A DNA stretch of 39,912 bases from assembly GCA_045538425.1 (NCBI GenBank), contig JAZSRJ010000055.1, positions 1-39,912 on the forward strand, read 5' to 3'. This document shows, piece by piece, positions 13,854 through 23,604 of this stretch. The notes under the pieces were generated by a model. The model saw nothing but the letters and a program-made list of their open reading frames with translations, had not been told where the DNA came from and searched no databases. Numbering within the stretch: position 1 is the first letter of the stretch; the number at the start of each line of letters is the position of its first letter. The DNA is from CALVJJ01 sp045538425. Lineage in GTDB: Bacteria; Bacillota; Clostridia; Christensenellales; UBA1242. Made by a program: the position numbers and the translations under genes.

Positions 13854-15515
13854 TTATTTCCAAAGACTTTCGTAACGACTTGTATAAAGATTGATTTTGA
13901 TACCTTCGTTTTGAAGTTTGATTTTTGCTTGTTCGATAAGACTTTGTAGTTTTGTATTAATACTTTCTTCTGTCAAAGTATCTGCTACTTTTTCAAACAA
14001 TGTTTGTTCACTGATTGGGCTTACACGTGTTTCCCAAAGTTTTTGAGCAGTAACATTGTTAATGGTACTAAGTGTAAGACCATTAGAAGATAGCATGCCT
14101 AGGTTGTAGATAATATGGATACCATAGATAGAATAGACTACTTTAATATTGCCACCTTCAGGTTGGCTAAGTGCTAGTTCTCTAGATCCATCAGCAAAAC
14201 TCTTAACCATTGTATCTGCTACTTCTGTGTTATCCATAGGGATAGCATATCCTTTAGAAGTGTTCATGATACCTGGATCTTCGTTAAAACGATACATCAT
14301 CTCTAAGAATCTGTCTGTTCTGCTATAGTTGACATCATTGCCACTCTCTACATAGTTGACAATCATATCAATCACTGCTTGTCTGCTTCCTTGACATTCT
14401 TTTCCATCTTCATCTAGATAATAGATGGTTGTCAAGTTGTCGTTGACAAGTGCTTGAAGTTGGCTTTCATAATTAGCAGATTGTTCATCAAGTTGTTTTG
14501 TCAATGTTTGGGTATATTCGTCTACTTGAAGTAGGATATGTGCTACTTCTACAAAACTATTGTCTACATGATAGTACAATGCACTGCTATCGCTTGCCAC
14601 TCCATCATTGTAGTTTGTTTTTCTTTTAGCGTCTGCTTTTTGGGTGTCACTCGCGTTTAGTTGTTTGTACTTGTGATAATCTGTTTCCCAAAGTGATTTG
14701 TATTTTTCAACAACCAAGTTACTATCTACTGGAAGAGCATTTTCCCACATAGTTTGGTATACACTGATCACTTTGTTTTCATAGAAAATTTTATAAATTC
14801 TATCAATTTCGTTTTGAAGTAATGTTTCGTCGTCAAGTTTTTTCTCACCCATAGACTTAGCACTTGCTTTAAGATCTGCTAGATATCTTTTCTTTGCTTC
14901 TGCACTGACTTTTGCGTCAGTAATTTTTTGAGTCCATTTTGTTGGAGCTGGAGTGGTATCACATTCTATCTTGGTCTCTACTCTTACAATTGTCCAAGCA
15001 CCACTTACTTCTTGAGCTTCATATTTTGATGTATATTCGTTACGTGCAGTACGTTCGTACTTGCTAAGCGTTTCGCCTGATTCTGTATTATCTTCACCTT
15101 CAGCATCTTCTGCAGGAACATAAGCGTCCATATCCCAATCAATACGAACTTCGTCTTCGTATTCATAGATTTGCTTATCAATCTCAGCATAGACTTCACG
15201 CATAATATCTGCTTTGTATGGCTCAATATCCACAAGACCAGTACCGACCAATTCTTCTACCAACAAATGACGATTAATCATATCATCGACTGTTTGTTTG
15301 ATTGCTTCTTCTAAGGTATAATTTTGTTGTTCTACATAAGTATACCCATTGATGCTATAGTATTGCAATAAGTCTTTCATTAAGAACTTATGGTCACCAA
15401 TACTTGCTACCACTTTGTTGTAATATTTGTAATCATCTCTTGCAAACACATTGCAACCAGTGAAGATCATAATAGACATCACAAGTGCGCAAAGGAAAGT
15501 AACAATTTTTTTCAT
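13854..15515 (-). CDS. prsA: PrsA/SurA-like parvulin peptidyl-prolyl isomerase lipoprotein
   Basis: 553 residues. The N-terminus is a lipoprotein signal (hydrophobic core, lipobox IFTGC, acylated Cys21). A SurA_N-type chaperone segment follows (ASIGDHKFLMKDLLQYY, then a DMINRHLLVEEL helix). The parvulin-type core is split: VAHILLQV at about residue 325 and YGIHIIYNLG near 470, typical of the PpiC fold. It would help secreted proteins fold outside the membrane, and the giant secreted subtilase is a plausible client. Family members are about 280-350 residues, so this one carries large insertions. ATG 15515 has AAAGGAG 7 nt upstream. Downstream of mfd is its usual place in clostridia. Confidence 0.85.
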   Translation of the reverse strand: MKKIVTFLCALVMSIMIFTGCNVFARDDYKYYNKVVASIGDHKFLMKDLLQYYSINGYTYVEQQNYTLEEAIKQTVDDMINRHLLVEELVGTGLVDIEPYKADIMREVYAEIDKQIYEYEDEVRIDWDMDAYVPAEDAEGEDNTESGETLSKYERTARNEYTSKYEAQEVSGAWTIVRVETKIECDTTPAPTKWTQKITDAKVSAEAKKRYLADLKASAKSMGEKKLDDETLLQNEIDRIYKIFYENKVISVYQTMWENALPVDSNLVVEKYKSLWETDYHKYKQLNASDTQKADAKRKTNYNDGVASDSSALYYHVDNSFVEVAHILLQVDEYTQTLTKQLDEQSANYESQLQALVNDNLTTIYYLDEDGKECQGSRQAVIDMIVNYVESGNDVNYSRTDRFLEMMYRFNEDPGIMNTSKGYAIPMDNTEVADTMVKSFADGSRELALSQPEGGNIKVVYSIYGIHIIYNLGMLSSNGLTLSTINNVTAQKLWETRVSPISEQTLFEKVADTLTEESINTKLQSLIEQAKIKLQNEGIKINLYTSRYESLWK

Positions 15516-15621
15516 TAAGATCTCCTTTTTCTTAAGACATTTTCTCTCGTGCTTTGACTGCAAAGAGAAAATACGGGATTTTTCACAATAATATTATAAC
15601 TGACAAACACTCTTTTTGCAA
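15516..15621 (-). promoter_or_regulatory. Promoter and structured 5' leader of the PrsA-like gene
   Basis: Reading minus: TTGCAA (15616-15621), 17-bp spacer, perfect TATAAT (15593-15598). The leader of about 70 nt contains CTTTG/CAAAG (15552-15556 with 15561-15565) extended by TTTCT/AGAAA. This small hairpin sits just upstream of the ribosome site. Confidence 0.8.
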
Positions 15622-15740
15622 CCAAAATACAGCACTTTTTCCATTTTTATCATCCAAAAAGAGACAAAGATTTTTTACCCATAATATGATTATGACACAA
15701 TTTTGAAAAAACAAACCTCACACCATACATCTGCATGGAT

Positions 15741-15766
15741 AAAAAAATGACCAAGCCACTGGTCAT
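15741..15766 (-). terminator. Terminator after mfd
   Basis: ATGACCA (15747-15753) pairs with TGGTCAT (15760-15766); on the minus strand the stem is followed by a seven-U run. It closes the long pth-mfd transcription unit. Confidence 0.9.
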
Positions 15767-15770
15767 CTTT

Positions 15771-18700
15771 TTATTCTATTGCAATGCTAAGCAATCTCAC
15801 AAGTGCTATTATTTTTTCTTTGACGCCCATATCTAGGTCAACAACTACTTTCGCTTGTGCAGACATATCTAGGGACATCATATCATATTGTTCTACCAAA
15901 TCCAGCAAAGCTTGATTGTCATTCTCAAGAGAGAAAAGCAATTGACAAGTCGCTGCTCTCACAATCACTTTTGTTACACCCAATATGCTAGCCAAGTTTT
16001 TCAACATAGCAATCCAAATAAGATTGTCTACTTCACTTGGAACACTTCCGTATCTGCCTGCCAAATACTCCAACAACTTCACACGTTCTTCCTCTTGTCT
16101 TACTTTGGCAATACGAGAGTACACAATAATACGTTCAGTCTCTTCTTCCACATAACTTTGAGGAAGATAGCCATCCAGTGTAGTGGCTACTGTACAATCA
16201 CTCATATTTTCCACTTTTTGTCCTTGCAATTCGGTAATGGCTTCTTGCAACAATGTCATATACATATGATATCCAACTTTTCCCATATGTCCAGATTGTT
16301 CTACCCCAAGAACATTCCCTGCACCACGAATCTCCAAGTCTCTTAACGCAATTTTATACCCCGAACCCATGGCAGAGTATTGTCCAATCGCTTCTAAACG
16401 TTTGTATGCATTGGCAGTAAGCAATCCATCTTTGCGATACATAAAATACGCATAGGCTTGCTTATCACTACGTCCCACTCTTCCTTTCAATTGATACAAT
16501 TGACTTAGTCCCAAATTTTGACTATCGATGACAATCAAAGTGTTGGCACTTGGCAAATCTATTCCATTCTCAATTAGGGTACTTGCAACCAAAACATCTG
16601 TCTCTTTGTTGTACAATCGAATGATCGCATTTTCCAATGTCTTTTCTTCCATTTGACCATGCGCCATATCTACTCGACAATCATCCCCCAACAATTGTTG
16701 CATTCTAGCCACCATGCTTGGCATGGATTCTACATAATTGTAGACAATGAGTGTTTGGCCACCACGTTGCATCTCTTTTTCAACAGCATTCTTAATCACT
16801 GCTTCACTAAACTCTACTACTTGCGTAATACAGTCTTTACGACTCATTGGCGGAATCTCAATCATGGAGATATCTCGTACACCAATCAACGACATGTGTA
16901 GAGTTCTTGGTATTGGAGTGGCACTTAATGTCAAAACGTTGACATCTTTTTTCAAATTCTTAATTTTTTCTTTATCCCCGACACCAAACTTTTGTTCTTC
17001 ATCCAGTACAAGCATACCCAGTTTTGAAAAAGTCACATCACTAGATAGCAATCTATGTGTTCCAATAAGCAAATCTATACGCCCAGCTTTTACTTCGTCT
17101 AGTAAGGCTTTTTGTTCTTTTGCTGTCTTGAATCGATTGAGCACACCAATACGAACTCCAAATGATGACAATCTATCTAGGCATGTCTGGTAATGTTGTT
17201 CGGACAAAATAGTTGTTGGACAAAGAAAAGCAACTTGATATCCATTCAGCACTGTCTTAAGGATAGCACGAATAGCAACTTCTGTCTTTCCAAATCCCAC
17301 ATCTCCACAAATCAACCTTTCCATAATACGGCCACTTGCCATATCTTCGTAGATATCAAGGATGGCTTTTTGTTGATCTTCTGTCAGTGTATAAGCAAAA
17401 TTGGTATCAAGCAAACTTTCCGTTTCGCTATCTCTTGCGTACACAACACCCTTTTTCTCATTACGTGCTTTATACAATTCTACCAAAGAGAAAGCCAATT
17501 CTTTTAGACTGGATTTTACTTTTGCTTTTACTTTTAAGAATTCGCCTGATCCTAATTTTGACAACTGAGGAACTTCTTTTCCTCCAAGATATTTGGACAA
17601 TCGATCCAAATTCTCTACAGGAAGATAGACTGTATCATCATTTTTATACTTTAAGACTAGATATTCTTTTTGACCATTGTCCGCTTTTAACATGATGTTG
17701 CCGTCATATCTTGCTATACCATAACTAGCATGAACAACATAATCTCCCACTTCAGGCAAATCAATCAAAGTATCTATACTTGCAACTTTTTTGGTTTTTA
17801 CCTCAAACAAATGATCGCTACCGATCACAATCAACTTTTCATTCAATAAGCCAAAACTCACAGGATATTCTTTGGTGACCAAATGAATATGTCCATGATT
17901 GCAATTGCGCAGTGTTTTGACAACCTCATAAGATACACGATAACTATCCAATCTTTTAGCAACACGTGATGCATAATCTTCTGTTTTTCCAAAAACAACG
18001 ACTTCATAACCACCACGAAAATAATTGGCTATATCATGTGCCAACTGATCCAAATCATCAATATATTTTCTAATTGGCAGTGTTTTGATATGAAAAACAG
18101 CATGAGAACTAAACCAACGATTGTTGCTGCTAAGATTACCAAACGCAACAACTGTTCTTTCTTGCAATGCTTGGATCAATTCTTCCATAGAACAAAGCAG
18201 TTGTTTGTGCTGTGGCAAGTACTGTCCCATTTTTATCTCATCATCAATGACAATCTTGCTTTTTTGAATAAAAGCATTGGTTTTGTCATAGATCACTTTG
18301 TGCTCATCCATCACCACAACCACATCTTGAGCAAGCATCTCCCATAATGTGATTTTTGGTAAGTATGGCAAATAATAATCTTCGTGTCCTACATCATGAA
18401 TTAAGCGATCACTCTCTACTTGATTGGAAAGTGTGCGCAAGTTATCCAAAGAGTTGGATAGTGTGCACTTTTTTATACTAACGTCAATATCTTTAGTGAT
18501 TTTGTCAAAAAGTAGATTGTTTTTGGTGTCAATCAAAGTATTGGACGTAATTTCGTAAGCAGTAAGACTTTCAATTTTTTCAAAAGTCAAAGGGCTATAT
18601 TTTGTAATACTTTCCAGTGTTGTATCAAAAAAAGATAATCGCAAGATGGTCTCTTCTTGGTCAAGATATATATCCATACTATCCCCATGCAGCGAGATAT

Positions 18701-19160
18701 CTCCTTTTTCACTTACACTTTCTACTCTTCTATACCCAAATCCTACAAACTGTGACAATAATGACTTGGGATCATATTCTTCATCAATACTTAACAATAC
18801 ATGACCCACATTGATCTTAAAGTAACTATGCAACACTTCTGGATAAGCAACTAGCACCTCAATTGCACCAGAATTCAGTCCATAGATTTTGCTAATAGTG
18901 TCTTGATAGATGCTATTCTTATCTTGGATACTAGGATACAAAATAGATTGTAACATAGCACTTGGTCTTGTCATTTTGGATAAAACATTTTTTGCATCTT
19001 GTTCATCTTGAGCAATATATAAAACAGGACGATCAATGCTATGCGTTAAAAAAAGTTTTTCTGCACGAGAAAAACCAAAGACGGTATACCTACCCCCTTT
19101 TTGTATTTTGTCTAATAATAATTTTGTATTACTATCTCTTGGGATAACATGATCTAACAT
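15771..19160 (-). CDS. mfd: Transcription-repair coupling factor Mfd
   Basis: 1129 residues, close to the family's 1150-1180. It removes stalled RNA polymerase and recruits UvrA to the lesion. The order is: UvrB-like N-terminal region with degenerate helicase motifs (from about 15), a CarD-like RNA-polymerase-interaction domain (GDYVVHASYGIARYDG..., about 470-530), then the RecG-like translocase. This has Walker A GDVGFGKTEVA (Lys625), DEEQ box 720-723, TLSATPIPRTL and the second RecA lobe (STLIENGIDLP, QLKGRVGRS, RGAGNVLG), followed by the C-terminal TRCF domain. The start lies 4 nt after the pth stop with only a weak GGAT ribosome site, so translational coupling with pth is likely. Confidence 0.97.
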   Translation of the reverse strand: MLDHVIPRDSNTKLLLDKIQKGGRYTVFGFSRAEKLFLTHSIDRPVLYIAQDEQDAKNVLSKMTRPSAMLQSILYPSIQDKNSIYQDTISKIYGLNSGAIEVLVAYPEVLHSYFKINVGHVLLSIDEEYDPKSLLSQFVGFGYRRVESVSEKGDISLHGDSMDIYLDQEETILRLSFFDTTLESITKYSPLTFEKIESLTAYEITSNTLIDTKNNLLFDKITKDIDVSIKKCTLSNSLDNLRTLSNQVESDRLIHDVGHEDYYLPYLPKITLWEMLAQDVVVVMDEHKVIYDKTNAFIQKSKIVIDDEIKMGQYLPQHKQLLCSMEELIQALQERTVVAFGNLSSNNRWFSSHAVFHIKTLPIRKYIDDLDQLAHDIANYFRGGYEVVVFGKTEDYASRVAKRLDSYRVSYEVVKTLRNCNHGHIHLVTKEYPVSFGLLNEKLIVIGSDHLFEVKTKKVASIDTLIDLPEVGDYVVHASYGIARYDGNIMLKADNGQKEYLVLKYKNDDTVYLPVENLDRLSKYLGGKEVPQLSKLGSGEFLKVKAKVKSSLKELAFSLVELYKARNEKKGVVYARDSETESLLDTNFAYTLTEDQQKAILDIYEDMASGRIMERLICGDVGFGKTEVAIRAILKTVLNGYQVAFLCPTTILSEQHYQTCLDRLSSFGVRIGVLNRFKTAKEQKALLDEVKAGRIDLLIGTHRLLSSDVTFSKLGMLVLDEEQKFGVGDKEKIKNLKKDVNVLTLSATPIPRTLHMSLIGVRDISMIEIPPMSRKDCITQVVEFSEAVIKNAVEKEMQRGGQTLIVYNYVESMPSMVARMQQLLGDDCRVDMAHGQMEEKTLENAIIRLYNKETDVLVASTLIENGIDLPSANTLIVIDSQNLGLSQLYQLKGRVGRSDKQAYAYFMYRKDGLLTANAYKRLEAIGQYSAMGSGYKIALRDLEIRGAGNVLGVEQSGHMGKVGYHMYMTLLQEAITELQGQKVENMSDCTVATTLDGYLPQSYVEEETERIIVYSRIAKVRQEEERVKLLEYLAGRYGSVPSEVDNLIWIAMLKNLASILGVTKVIVRAATCQLLFSLENDNQALLDLVEQYDMMSLDMSAQAKVVVDLDMGVKEKIIALVRLLSIAIE

Positions 19161-19164
19161 TATT

Positions 19165-19698
19165 TTAATCCATCAATCCTTTGATGATTTTTTCAATTGT
19201 ATCACACGCTTCTGCTTGTGCTTGTCTAATCGGTTCTAGTTTTTCTTGAGAAATATTGGACAACACATAGTCTGCCAAATCCATGCGTTCGTCTCGACCA
19301 ATCCCTACTCTTACTCTTTGGAATTCGCTTGATCCTACAAGACCAATGATACTACGCATCCCATTGTGTGTCCCTGCACTACCATTTTTACGGTAACGGA
19401 TTTTTCCAACAGGAAGATCAATATCATCATAGACAACCACTACATGATCAAGTGGTACTTTGAGTCCTCTTACAACACCAGATACCGCTTTTCCACTCAA
19501 ATTCATATATGTAGTAGGTTTCATGAGTAGTACTTTTTCACCTTCGTACATTGTCTCTGCCACCATACTATCATATTTTTTCTTACGAAACTCTGCTCCC
19601 CAACGACTCGCCAACATATCCACTGTTTGGAAACCAACATTATGATAAGTCTTAGCATATTGTCCATCTGGATTACCAAGTCCAACAATTACGTACAT
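19165..19698 (-). CDS. pth: Peptidyl-tRNA hydrolase
   Basis: 177 residues; releases tRNA from prematurely dropped peptidyl-tRNA. The N-terminal IVGLGNP (Asn9) and catalytic His19 in YAKTYHNVGF are present. So are MKPTTYMNLSG, the VYDDIDLPVGKIR segment with the conserved Asp, and GSAGTHNGMRSI. The length is a little below the usual 185-200 because the C-terminus is short. AGGAGA lies 6 nt before the ATG. It is placed between the GlmU-like gene (1-nt gap) and mfd, the order seen in many Bacillota. Confidence 0.96.
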   Translation of the reverse strand: MYVIVGLGNPDGQYAKTYHNVGFQTVDMLASRWGAEFRKKKYDSMVAETMYEGEKVLLMKPTTYMNLSGKAVSGVVRGLKVPLDHVVVVYDDIDLPVGKIRYRKNGSAGTHNGMRSIIGLVGSSEFQRVRVGIGRDERMDLADYVLSNISQEKLEPIRQAQAEACDTIEKIIKGLMD

Positions 19699-19699
19699 A

Positions 19700-20467
19700 T
19701 TATTCTCCTTTGTATATCGTTTTTCCTTTGAGTACTGTATAAGGTTCTATTTCACTATTTTCTTTGATCAATACATCTGTTAAGTGACTAGCATGAACGA
19801 CAGAAAAACGCAAAATGGTACTATGATCAATAACACAACCTGCGCCAATATAACAACCATCACCAATCACTGTCTCATTGCGCAAAATAACATTTGGAGC
19901 AATGACAACATCATTACCAATCACAACATTGCTATCAATGTAAGTGGTTGCTGGATCTATCAATCTTACCCCTTGGCGCATATGAAAATTGTTGATTTTG
20001 TTACGCAAATACGTTGTCGCATAACTTAAAGACAACTGATCGACAATTTTATAAAATCTATCTCTGCCAATTGGCACAGTAAATAAGTCATACAATCGCT
20101 CGATATGATCTAATTTGTGCGTAGCAAAAAGATACCCTTCCTCTAATTTTACAACATTTTGTTCTTTGTAGACAGCATAATCTAAGATATCCATAATATC
20201 TTGTTTTAGAAGCAATGGGCAAGTGGCTGGCAATACCAACACATACTTACTATCTGTCACCGTCTTTTTAGCAATGGATAGATAATCAATTTCTTTTTCT
20301 ACACTCACTTTTCTTACGTCAAATATAGATACCTGTGACGTCATCCAATCAATTACTTTTTTACCAGCAATGGTACTTTCACTGAGTGGATTATTAGATA
20401 CCAATACAACTGTGAGATACTCTTCATTATATTCTATTGTTTTGGATTTTGTCTTTGTTTCGACCAT
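19700..20467 (-). CDS. Shrunken GlmU-like protein (degenerate nucleotidyltransferase plus partial hexapeptide helix)
   Basis: 255 residues; GlmU is about 455. The middle and end are clearly GlmU-derived: KINNFHMRQGVRLIDPATTY followed by left-handed beta-helix turns (IGNDVVIAPNVIL, IGDGCYIGAGCVI, then ending at GKTIYKG). The N-terminal Rossmann part keeps strand patterns (KYVLVLPATCPLL for the VLxGDxPLL segment) but lacks the LAAGxGTRM uridylyl loop. The acetyltransferase active-site half of the helix is also missing. So neither GlcNAc-1-P uridylyltransferase nor acetyltransferase activity is expected; it may be regulatory or a relic. It sits exactly where glmU usually precedes pth-mfd. The first 34 nt overlap the 3' end of tadA. 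GAGGAG lies 9 nt before the ATG. Confidence 0.75.
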   Translation of the reverse strand: MVETKTKSKTIEYNEEYLTVVLVSNNPLSESTIAGKKVIDWMTSQVSIFDVRKVSVEKEIDYLSIAKKTVTDSKYVLVLPATCPLLLKQDIMDILDYAVYKEQNVVKLEEGYLFATHKLDHIERLYDLFTVPIGRDRFYKIVDQLSLSYATTYLRNKINNFHMRQGVRLIDPATTYIDSNVVIGNDVVIAPNVILRNETVIGDGCYIGAGCVIDHSTILRFSVVHASHLTDVLIKENSEIEPYTVLKGKTIYKGE

Positions 20468-20913
20468 TGTTTTTCTCTCCTCAAATTTTGAAAGAATGTT
20501 TGCAATAATTGTCTACACTCACATTCTAAGACACCACCTACCCATTGGGTTTTGTGGTTGAAAGGATATTGCTCCCCGCTTGATATTGTAGGGTATTTTT
20601 CATCTTTTGCCCCATAATATACCTTATCTAATCTGGCACTGAGTATTGCCCCATAACACATGAGACAAGGCTCAAACGTGACATACATGGTACAGCCATC
20701 TAAGTAAAAATTGCGTAATTTTTTACTAGCTTGTCTAATTGCCATGATTTCTGCATGACAAGTAGCATCTTGACGCTTTTCTTTTTGATTGTATCCTACG
20801 CCAACAACCTTGCCATCTTTCACAATAATTGCACCCACTGGGACATCTTGTTTACAACGTTTGGCAACTTCAATTGCTTGCCTCATATATTGATTGATTG
20901 TTTCTTGTTCCAT
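20434..20913 (-). CDS. tadA: tRNA-specific adenosine deaminase TadA
   Basis: 159 residues. It deaminates A34 to inosine in tRNA-Arg(ACG). The zinc/catalytic signature is complete: HAE (His53, Glu55) and PCLMC (Cys83, Cys86), with the TadA-type NQKEKRQDATCHAEIMAI context and YGAKDEKYP after the second motif. The length is normal. The 3' end overlaps the next gene by 34 nt, indicating one operon. A GTGTACAC palindrome lies upstream, but no confident promoter. Confidence 0.95.
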   Translation of the reverse strand: MEQETINQYMRQAIEVAKRCKQDVPVGAIIVKDGKVVGVGYNQKEKRQDATCHAEIMAIRQASKKLRNFYLDGCTMYVTFEPCLMCYGAILSARLDKVYYGAKDEKYPTISSGEQYPFNHKTQWVGGVLECECRQLLQTFFQNLRREKQWSKQRQNPKQ

Positions 20914-20965
20914 AATTTCTCTTTGTGTTTTTTATTTAGTGTACACACTTTTTCAATACAACGAT

Positions 20966-21433
20966 TTATTTGTGATAAGCAATATTCTTTGCAATGGTTT
21001 CGGCTCTGTAGAGTTGTTCGCAAAGAATCACACGCATCAATTGATGAGGAAATGTCATTGGTGAAAAACTCAAACGCAAATTAGCACGACTTCTCACCTT
21101 TTCACTCGTACCATAACTTCCACCAATAACGAAGGTGATGAGACTATCTTGTTGTTTGATGGTTTGCAATGTTTTGGATAGTTCTACGCTATCAAGCATC
21201 TTACCACCTATATCACAAAGCACCACATAACCATTGCATTTGCTGAGCAATCGCTCTCCTTCTTTTTCAATCACCTGAATAATATCACTAGGCCGATCAT
21301 GACGCAGTTTTTCTTCCTCTACTTCTAGTATTGACACCTCAGCAAATCTCGACAAACGTTTGGTATATTCTTCTACGGCTTGTGTATAAAATTTTTCTTT
21401 AATGTTACCTACACAGACGATATTGTATCTCAT
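20966..21433 (-). CDS. rlmH: 23S rRNA pseudouridine1915 N3-methyltransferase RlmH
   Basis: 155 residues (family 155-160). A SPOUT methyltransferase that acts on assembled 70S ribosomes. The characteristic C-terminal half is present: FVIGGSYG (SAM knot), LSFSPMTFPHQLMRVILCEQLYRA and the terminal YHK. The start is MRYNIVCVG at 21433, coupled to the upstream CPBP stop by a TAATG overlap. Longer in-frame starts would add an unrelated tail. No other knotted methyltransferase family ends this way. Confidence 0.96.
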   Translation of the reverse strand: MRYNIVCVGNIKEKFYTQAVEEYTKRLSRFAEVSILEVEEEKLRHDRPSDIIQVIEKEGERLLSKCNGYVVLCDIGGKMLDSVELSKTLQTIKQQDSLITFVIGGSYGTSEKVRSRANLRLSFSPMTFPHQLMRVILCEQLYRAETIAKNIAYHK

Positions 21434-22605
21434 TACAACAACCCCCATATAAAGGTAGATAGCGTCACAAGTACACCAAGGACAATGCTTCCTATTAAGA
21501 AGATATTCACCCAAAGTGGTGGTTTTAGAATAGATTTTTGCTCTGGTAAGAACAAATCTAATACATCTTTTTTGGTGCCAACATTATTTCTGTTTTCCAA
21601 ACCAAAAATATCTTTAACTCTCTCTGCACGTTGTTTTTGTTCTAGTAAAGCAAACATGGCATAACCAATCTCCATACGCGAATCTTGCGCATTTTGTTCT
21701 TCTAGAGATTGCTCCATGAGTATTCTTTCCTTTTCCATTTGTTGCATGCGCATTGCATGACGAATACGTTGTAATAAGAATAGACTGCCTAAGACAAGTA
21801 GTGCCATGACCACTACACTGGCTAACAATCCCACAACTGCAGAAGTATTGCTTAAGAATAGATTGATAACATCATAGAAGTCACCCAACCACCATCCATT
21901 GTAACTAGCATAGATCAGATAAACATTGAGTGCGTTGTTGATAAAATGCAAAATGACACCTGTCCAGATAGATTTTGTCATTACAACAATCAATCCAAAG
22001 ATCCAACCAAGAATGGTTGCATAAAAGAATTTTTCAATTGAAAAATGCATCAAGCCAAAGAGTAATCCTGAGAAAAAGATTGCTTTTTTATATCCTATAT
22101 CTTTTGTGCCATTGAGTAGTATGCCACGATGTAAAAATTCTTCACAGATGGCAGGATATACGGCTGTGATTAAAAGTTCGAATAAGAAAACTTTGATCCC
22201 TGTATCTGCAAGTTCTGGTACTTTGGTGATACTAACTGGTGTCTCATACCCAAAAATGTAGATAATTTCGTTGAAAAAACTAGAGATCCCAATATTAAGC
22301 GCAAACAACAATACACCAAGGATGATCACCAAAAGAATAACTTTTCCACTAAGTGGTTTTGGTTGAATTGTTTGGATGACAATTTGTTGTTTTTTAGGCA
22401 TAAGCGCCCAATACAACAAACCTGGAATGGCCACCAAAATAAGTATATGAATGAGAGATCCGTAGATCAAATTGTATCCATAATAATTATCTACTTTGAT
22501 CCAACCTTGATTGGACATAATACGGACACCACAAAAAAGTACCATACTGATAAAATAGATAAGATACACACTAAATATATTTTTGTTGGTAGATTTGTAT
22601 TTCAT
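21433..22605 (-). CDS. CPBP family intramembrane metalloprotease (1)
   Basis: 390 residues, about eight membrane helices, then a cytoplasmic coiled-coil/Gln-Glu-rich segment (around 280-330) and a final hydrophobic helix. The Abi/CPBP motifs are intact: EE..hR (Glu155-Glu156, Arg160), the second motif His187 (FGLMHFS) and the third motif HFINNALN. Members are Rce1-like proteases or self-immunity proteins. The long tail after the protease core is unusual. AAGGAAA lies 7 nt before the ATG. It is 15 nt downstream of a second CPBP gene and overlaps rlmH by one base. The substrate is unknown. Confidence 0.9.
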   Translation of the reverse strand: MKYKSTNKNIFSVYLIYFISMVLFCGVRIMSNQGWIKVDNYYGYNLIYGSLIHILILVAIPGLLYWALMPKKQQIVIQTIQPKPLSGKVILLVIILGVLLFALNIGISSFFNEIIYIFGYETPVSITKVPELADTGIKVFLFELLITAVYPAICEEFLHRGILLNGTKDIGYKKAIFFSGLLFGLMHFSIEKFFYATILGWIFGLIVVMTKSIWTGVILHFINNALNVYLIYASYNGWWLGDFYDVINLFLSNTSAVVGLLASVVVMALLVLGSLFLLQRIRHAMRMQQMEKERILMEQSLEEQNAQDSRMEIGYAMFALLEQKQRAERVKDIFGLENRNNVGTKKDVLDLFLPEQKSILKPPLWVNIFLIGSIVLGVLVTLSTFIWGLL

Positions 22606-22620
22606 AGATATTTCCTTATA

Positions 22621-23604
22621 TTAAAATCCAACGACTGTTCCTGCAATCCACAAAACAATCAAAATGGCAATTCCAAAGATCAACCACATTACACTAGTTA
22701 ATGACATTTTTTCTTTGACAACTGTTGTAGTAGATTGTTCTGTTTTCTTTACATGTTTTGTCCAAACAATCAGCATAGTTGTTATGAGCGCCATCCCCAC
22801 AACAAACGCAAGGACAACATATAGTATATTATACCACTTTGCAAAGTCTATCAACCAAGGTGTTGTTATATTTTGTAAAAAAGATAGAATAACAACACTA
22901 GCATTGTTGGTTAAGTGGATAATCATACTGTATAGTATGTTGCCAGTCATGTAAGTAATATATGACAAAACAAAACCCAATATGAGTTGGTAGATAGATT
23001 GTTCGAGTGAACCATGAGCAAGCATGAAGATCACACTTGTGAGTGTTACTGCCCACACTCCTTTCATAGAGTGTCCAAGACCTTTTAAGATTGCACCACG
23101 ATAGATGAGTTCTTCACATACCGCTGGAAGCAAGCATAAGAATACTAAATTAAGCACAAGATCCCATGCATTATTAAGAGGCAATGTCGTCCCTGTTGGA
23201 GTATAACCAAGACGAGCAAAGAGACTGCCAATATAACTAATGAGTGGCGCACTTGCTACAACACAAACGACCCCTATCACAATAGCTACACTCACTCCTC
23301 TTTTTGTGGTACGTTTTGCCTCAAATGCTTGTGGTAATAATACATTGTTTTTCTTGCAATATTTGATTAAAAACAACATCATAAAACCAAAGAAAACAAT
23401 ATATTGTAGACAAATAGCATATTTGTTGTTGGCAAGACTGTGGTTGATACCGAGCAATCCTTGTAAGATGGCGACAACCAAACCTGCAACAATAGAGGCT
23501 AATAAAGAAGAAACTATCGCACACAACACAAAAATCATTGCAGCATCTTTGCTGTCAAAATGACTACGCTTGAGTATCACTGGTTGTTGTTCTGTCTTTT
23601 TCAT
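22621..23604 (-). CDS. CPBP family intramembrane metalloprotease (2)
   Basis: 327 residues with eight predicted membrane helices. Motifs: CEELIYRG (Glu164-Glu165, Arg169), MLAHGS (His197) and IIHLTNNASV. The N-terminus is cytoplasmic, and helices start near residue 22. AGGAG lies 8 nt before the ATG, which is inside the last 41 nt of the yfhO-like gene, so the two are translationally coupled. It is paralogous in fold to the next gene but too diverged to be a recent tandem copy. The pairing suggests processing of membrane or secreted peptides, but no peptide gene is visible nearby. Confidence 0.92.
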   Translation of the reverse strand: MKKTEQQPVILKRSHFDSKDAAMIFVLCAIVSSLLASIVAGLVVAILQGLLGINHSLANNKYAICLQYIVFFGFMMLFLIKYCKKNNVLLPQAFEAKRTTKRGVSVAIVIGVVCVVASAPLISYIGSLFARLGYTPTGTTLPLNNAWDLVLNLVFLCLLPAVCEELIYRGAILKGLGHSMKGVWAVTLTSVIFMLAHGSLEQSIYQLILGFVLSYITYMTGNILYSMIIHLTNNASVVILSFLQNITTPWLIDFAKWYNILYVVLAFVVGMALITTMLIVWTKHVKKTEQSTTTVVKEKMSLTSVMWLIFGIAILIVLWIAGTVVGF

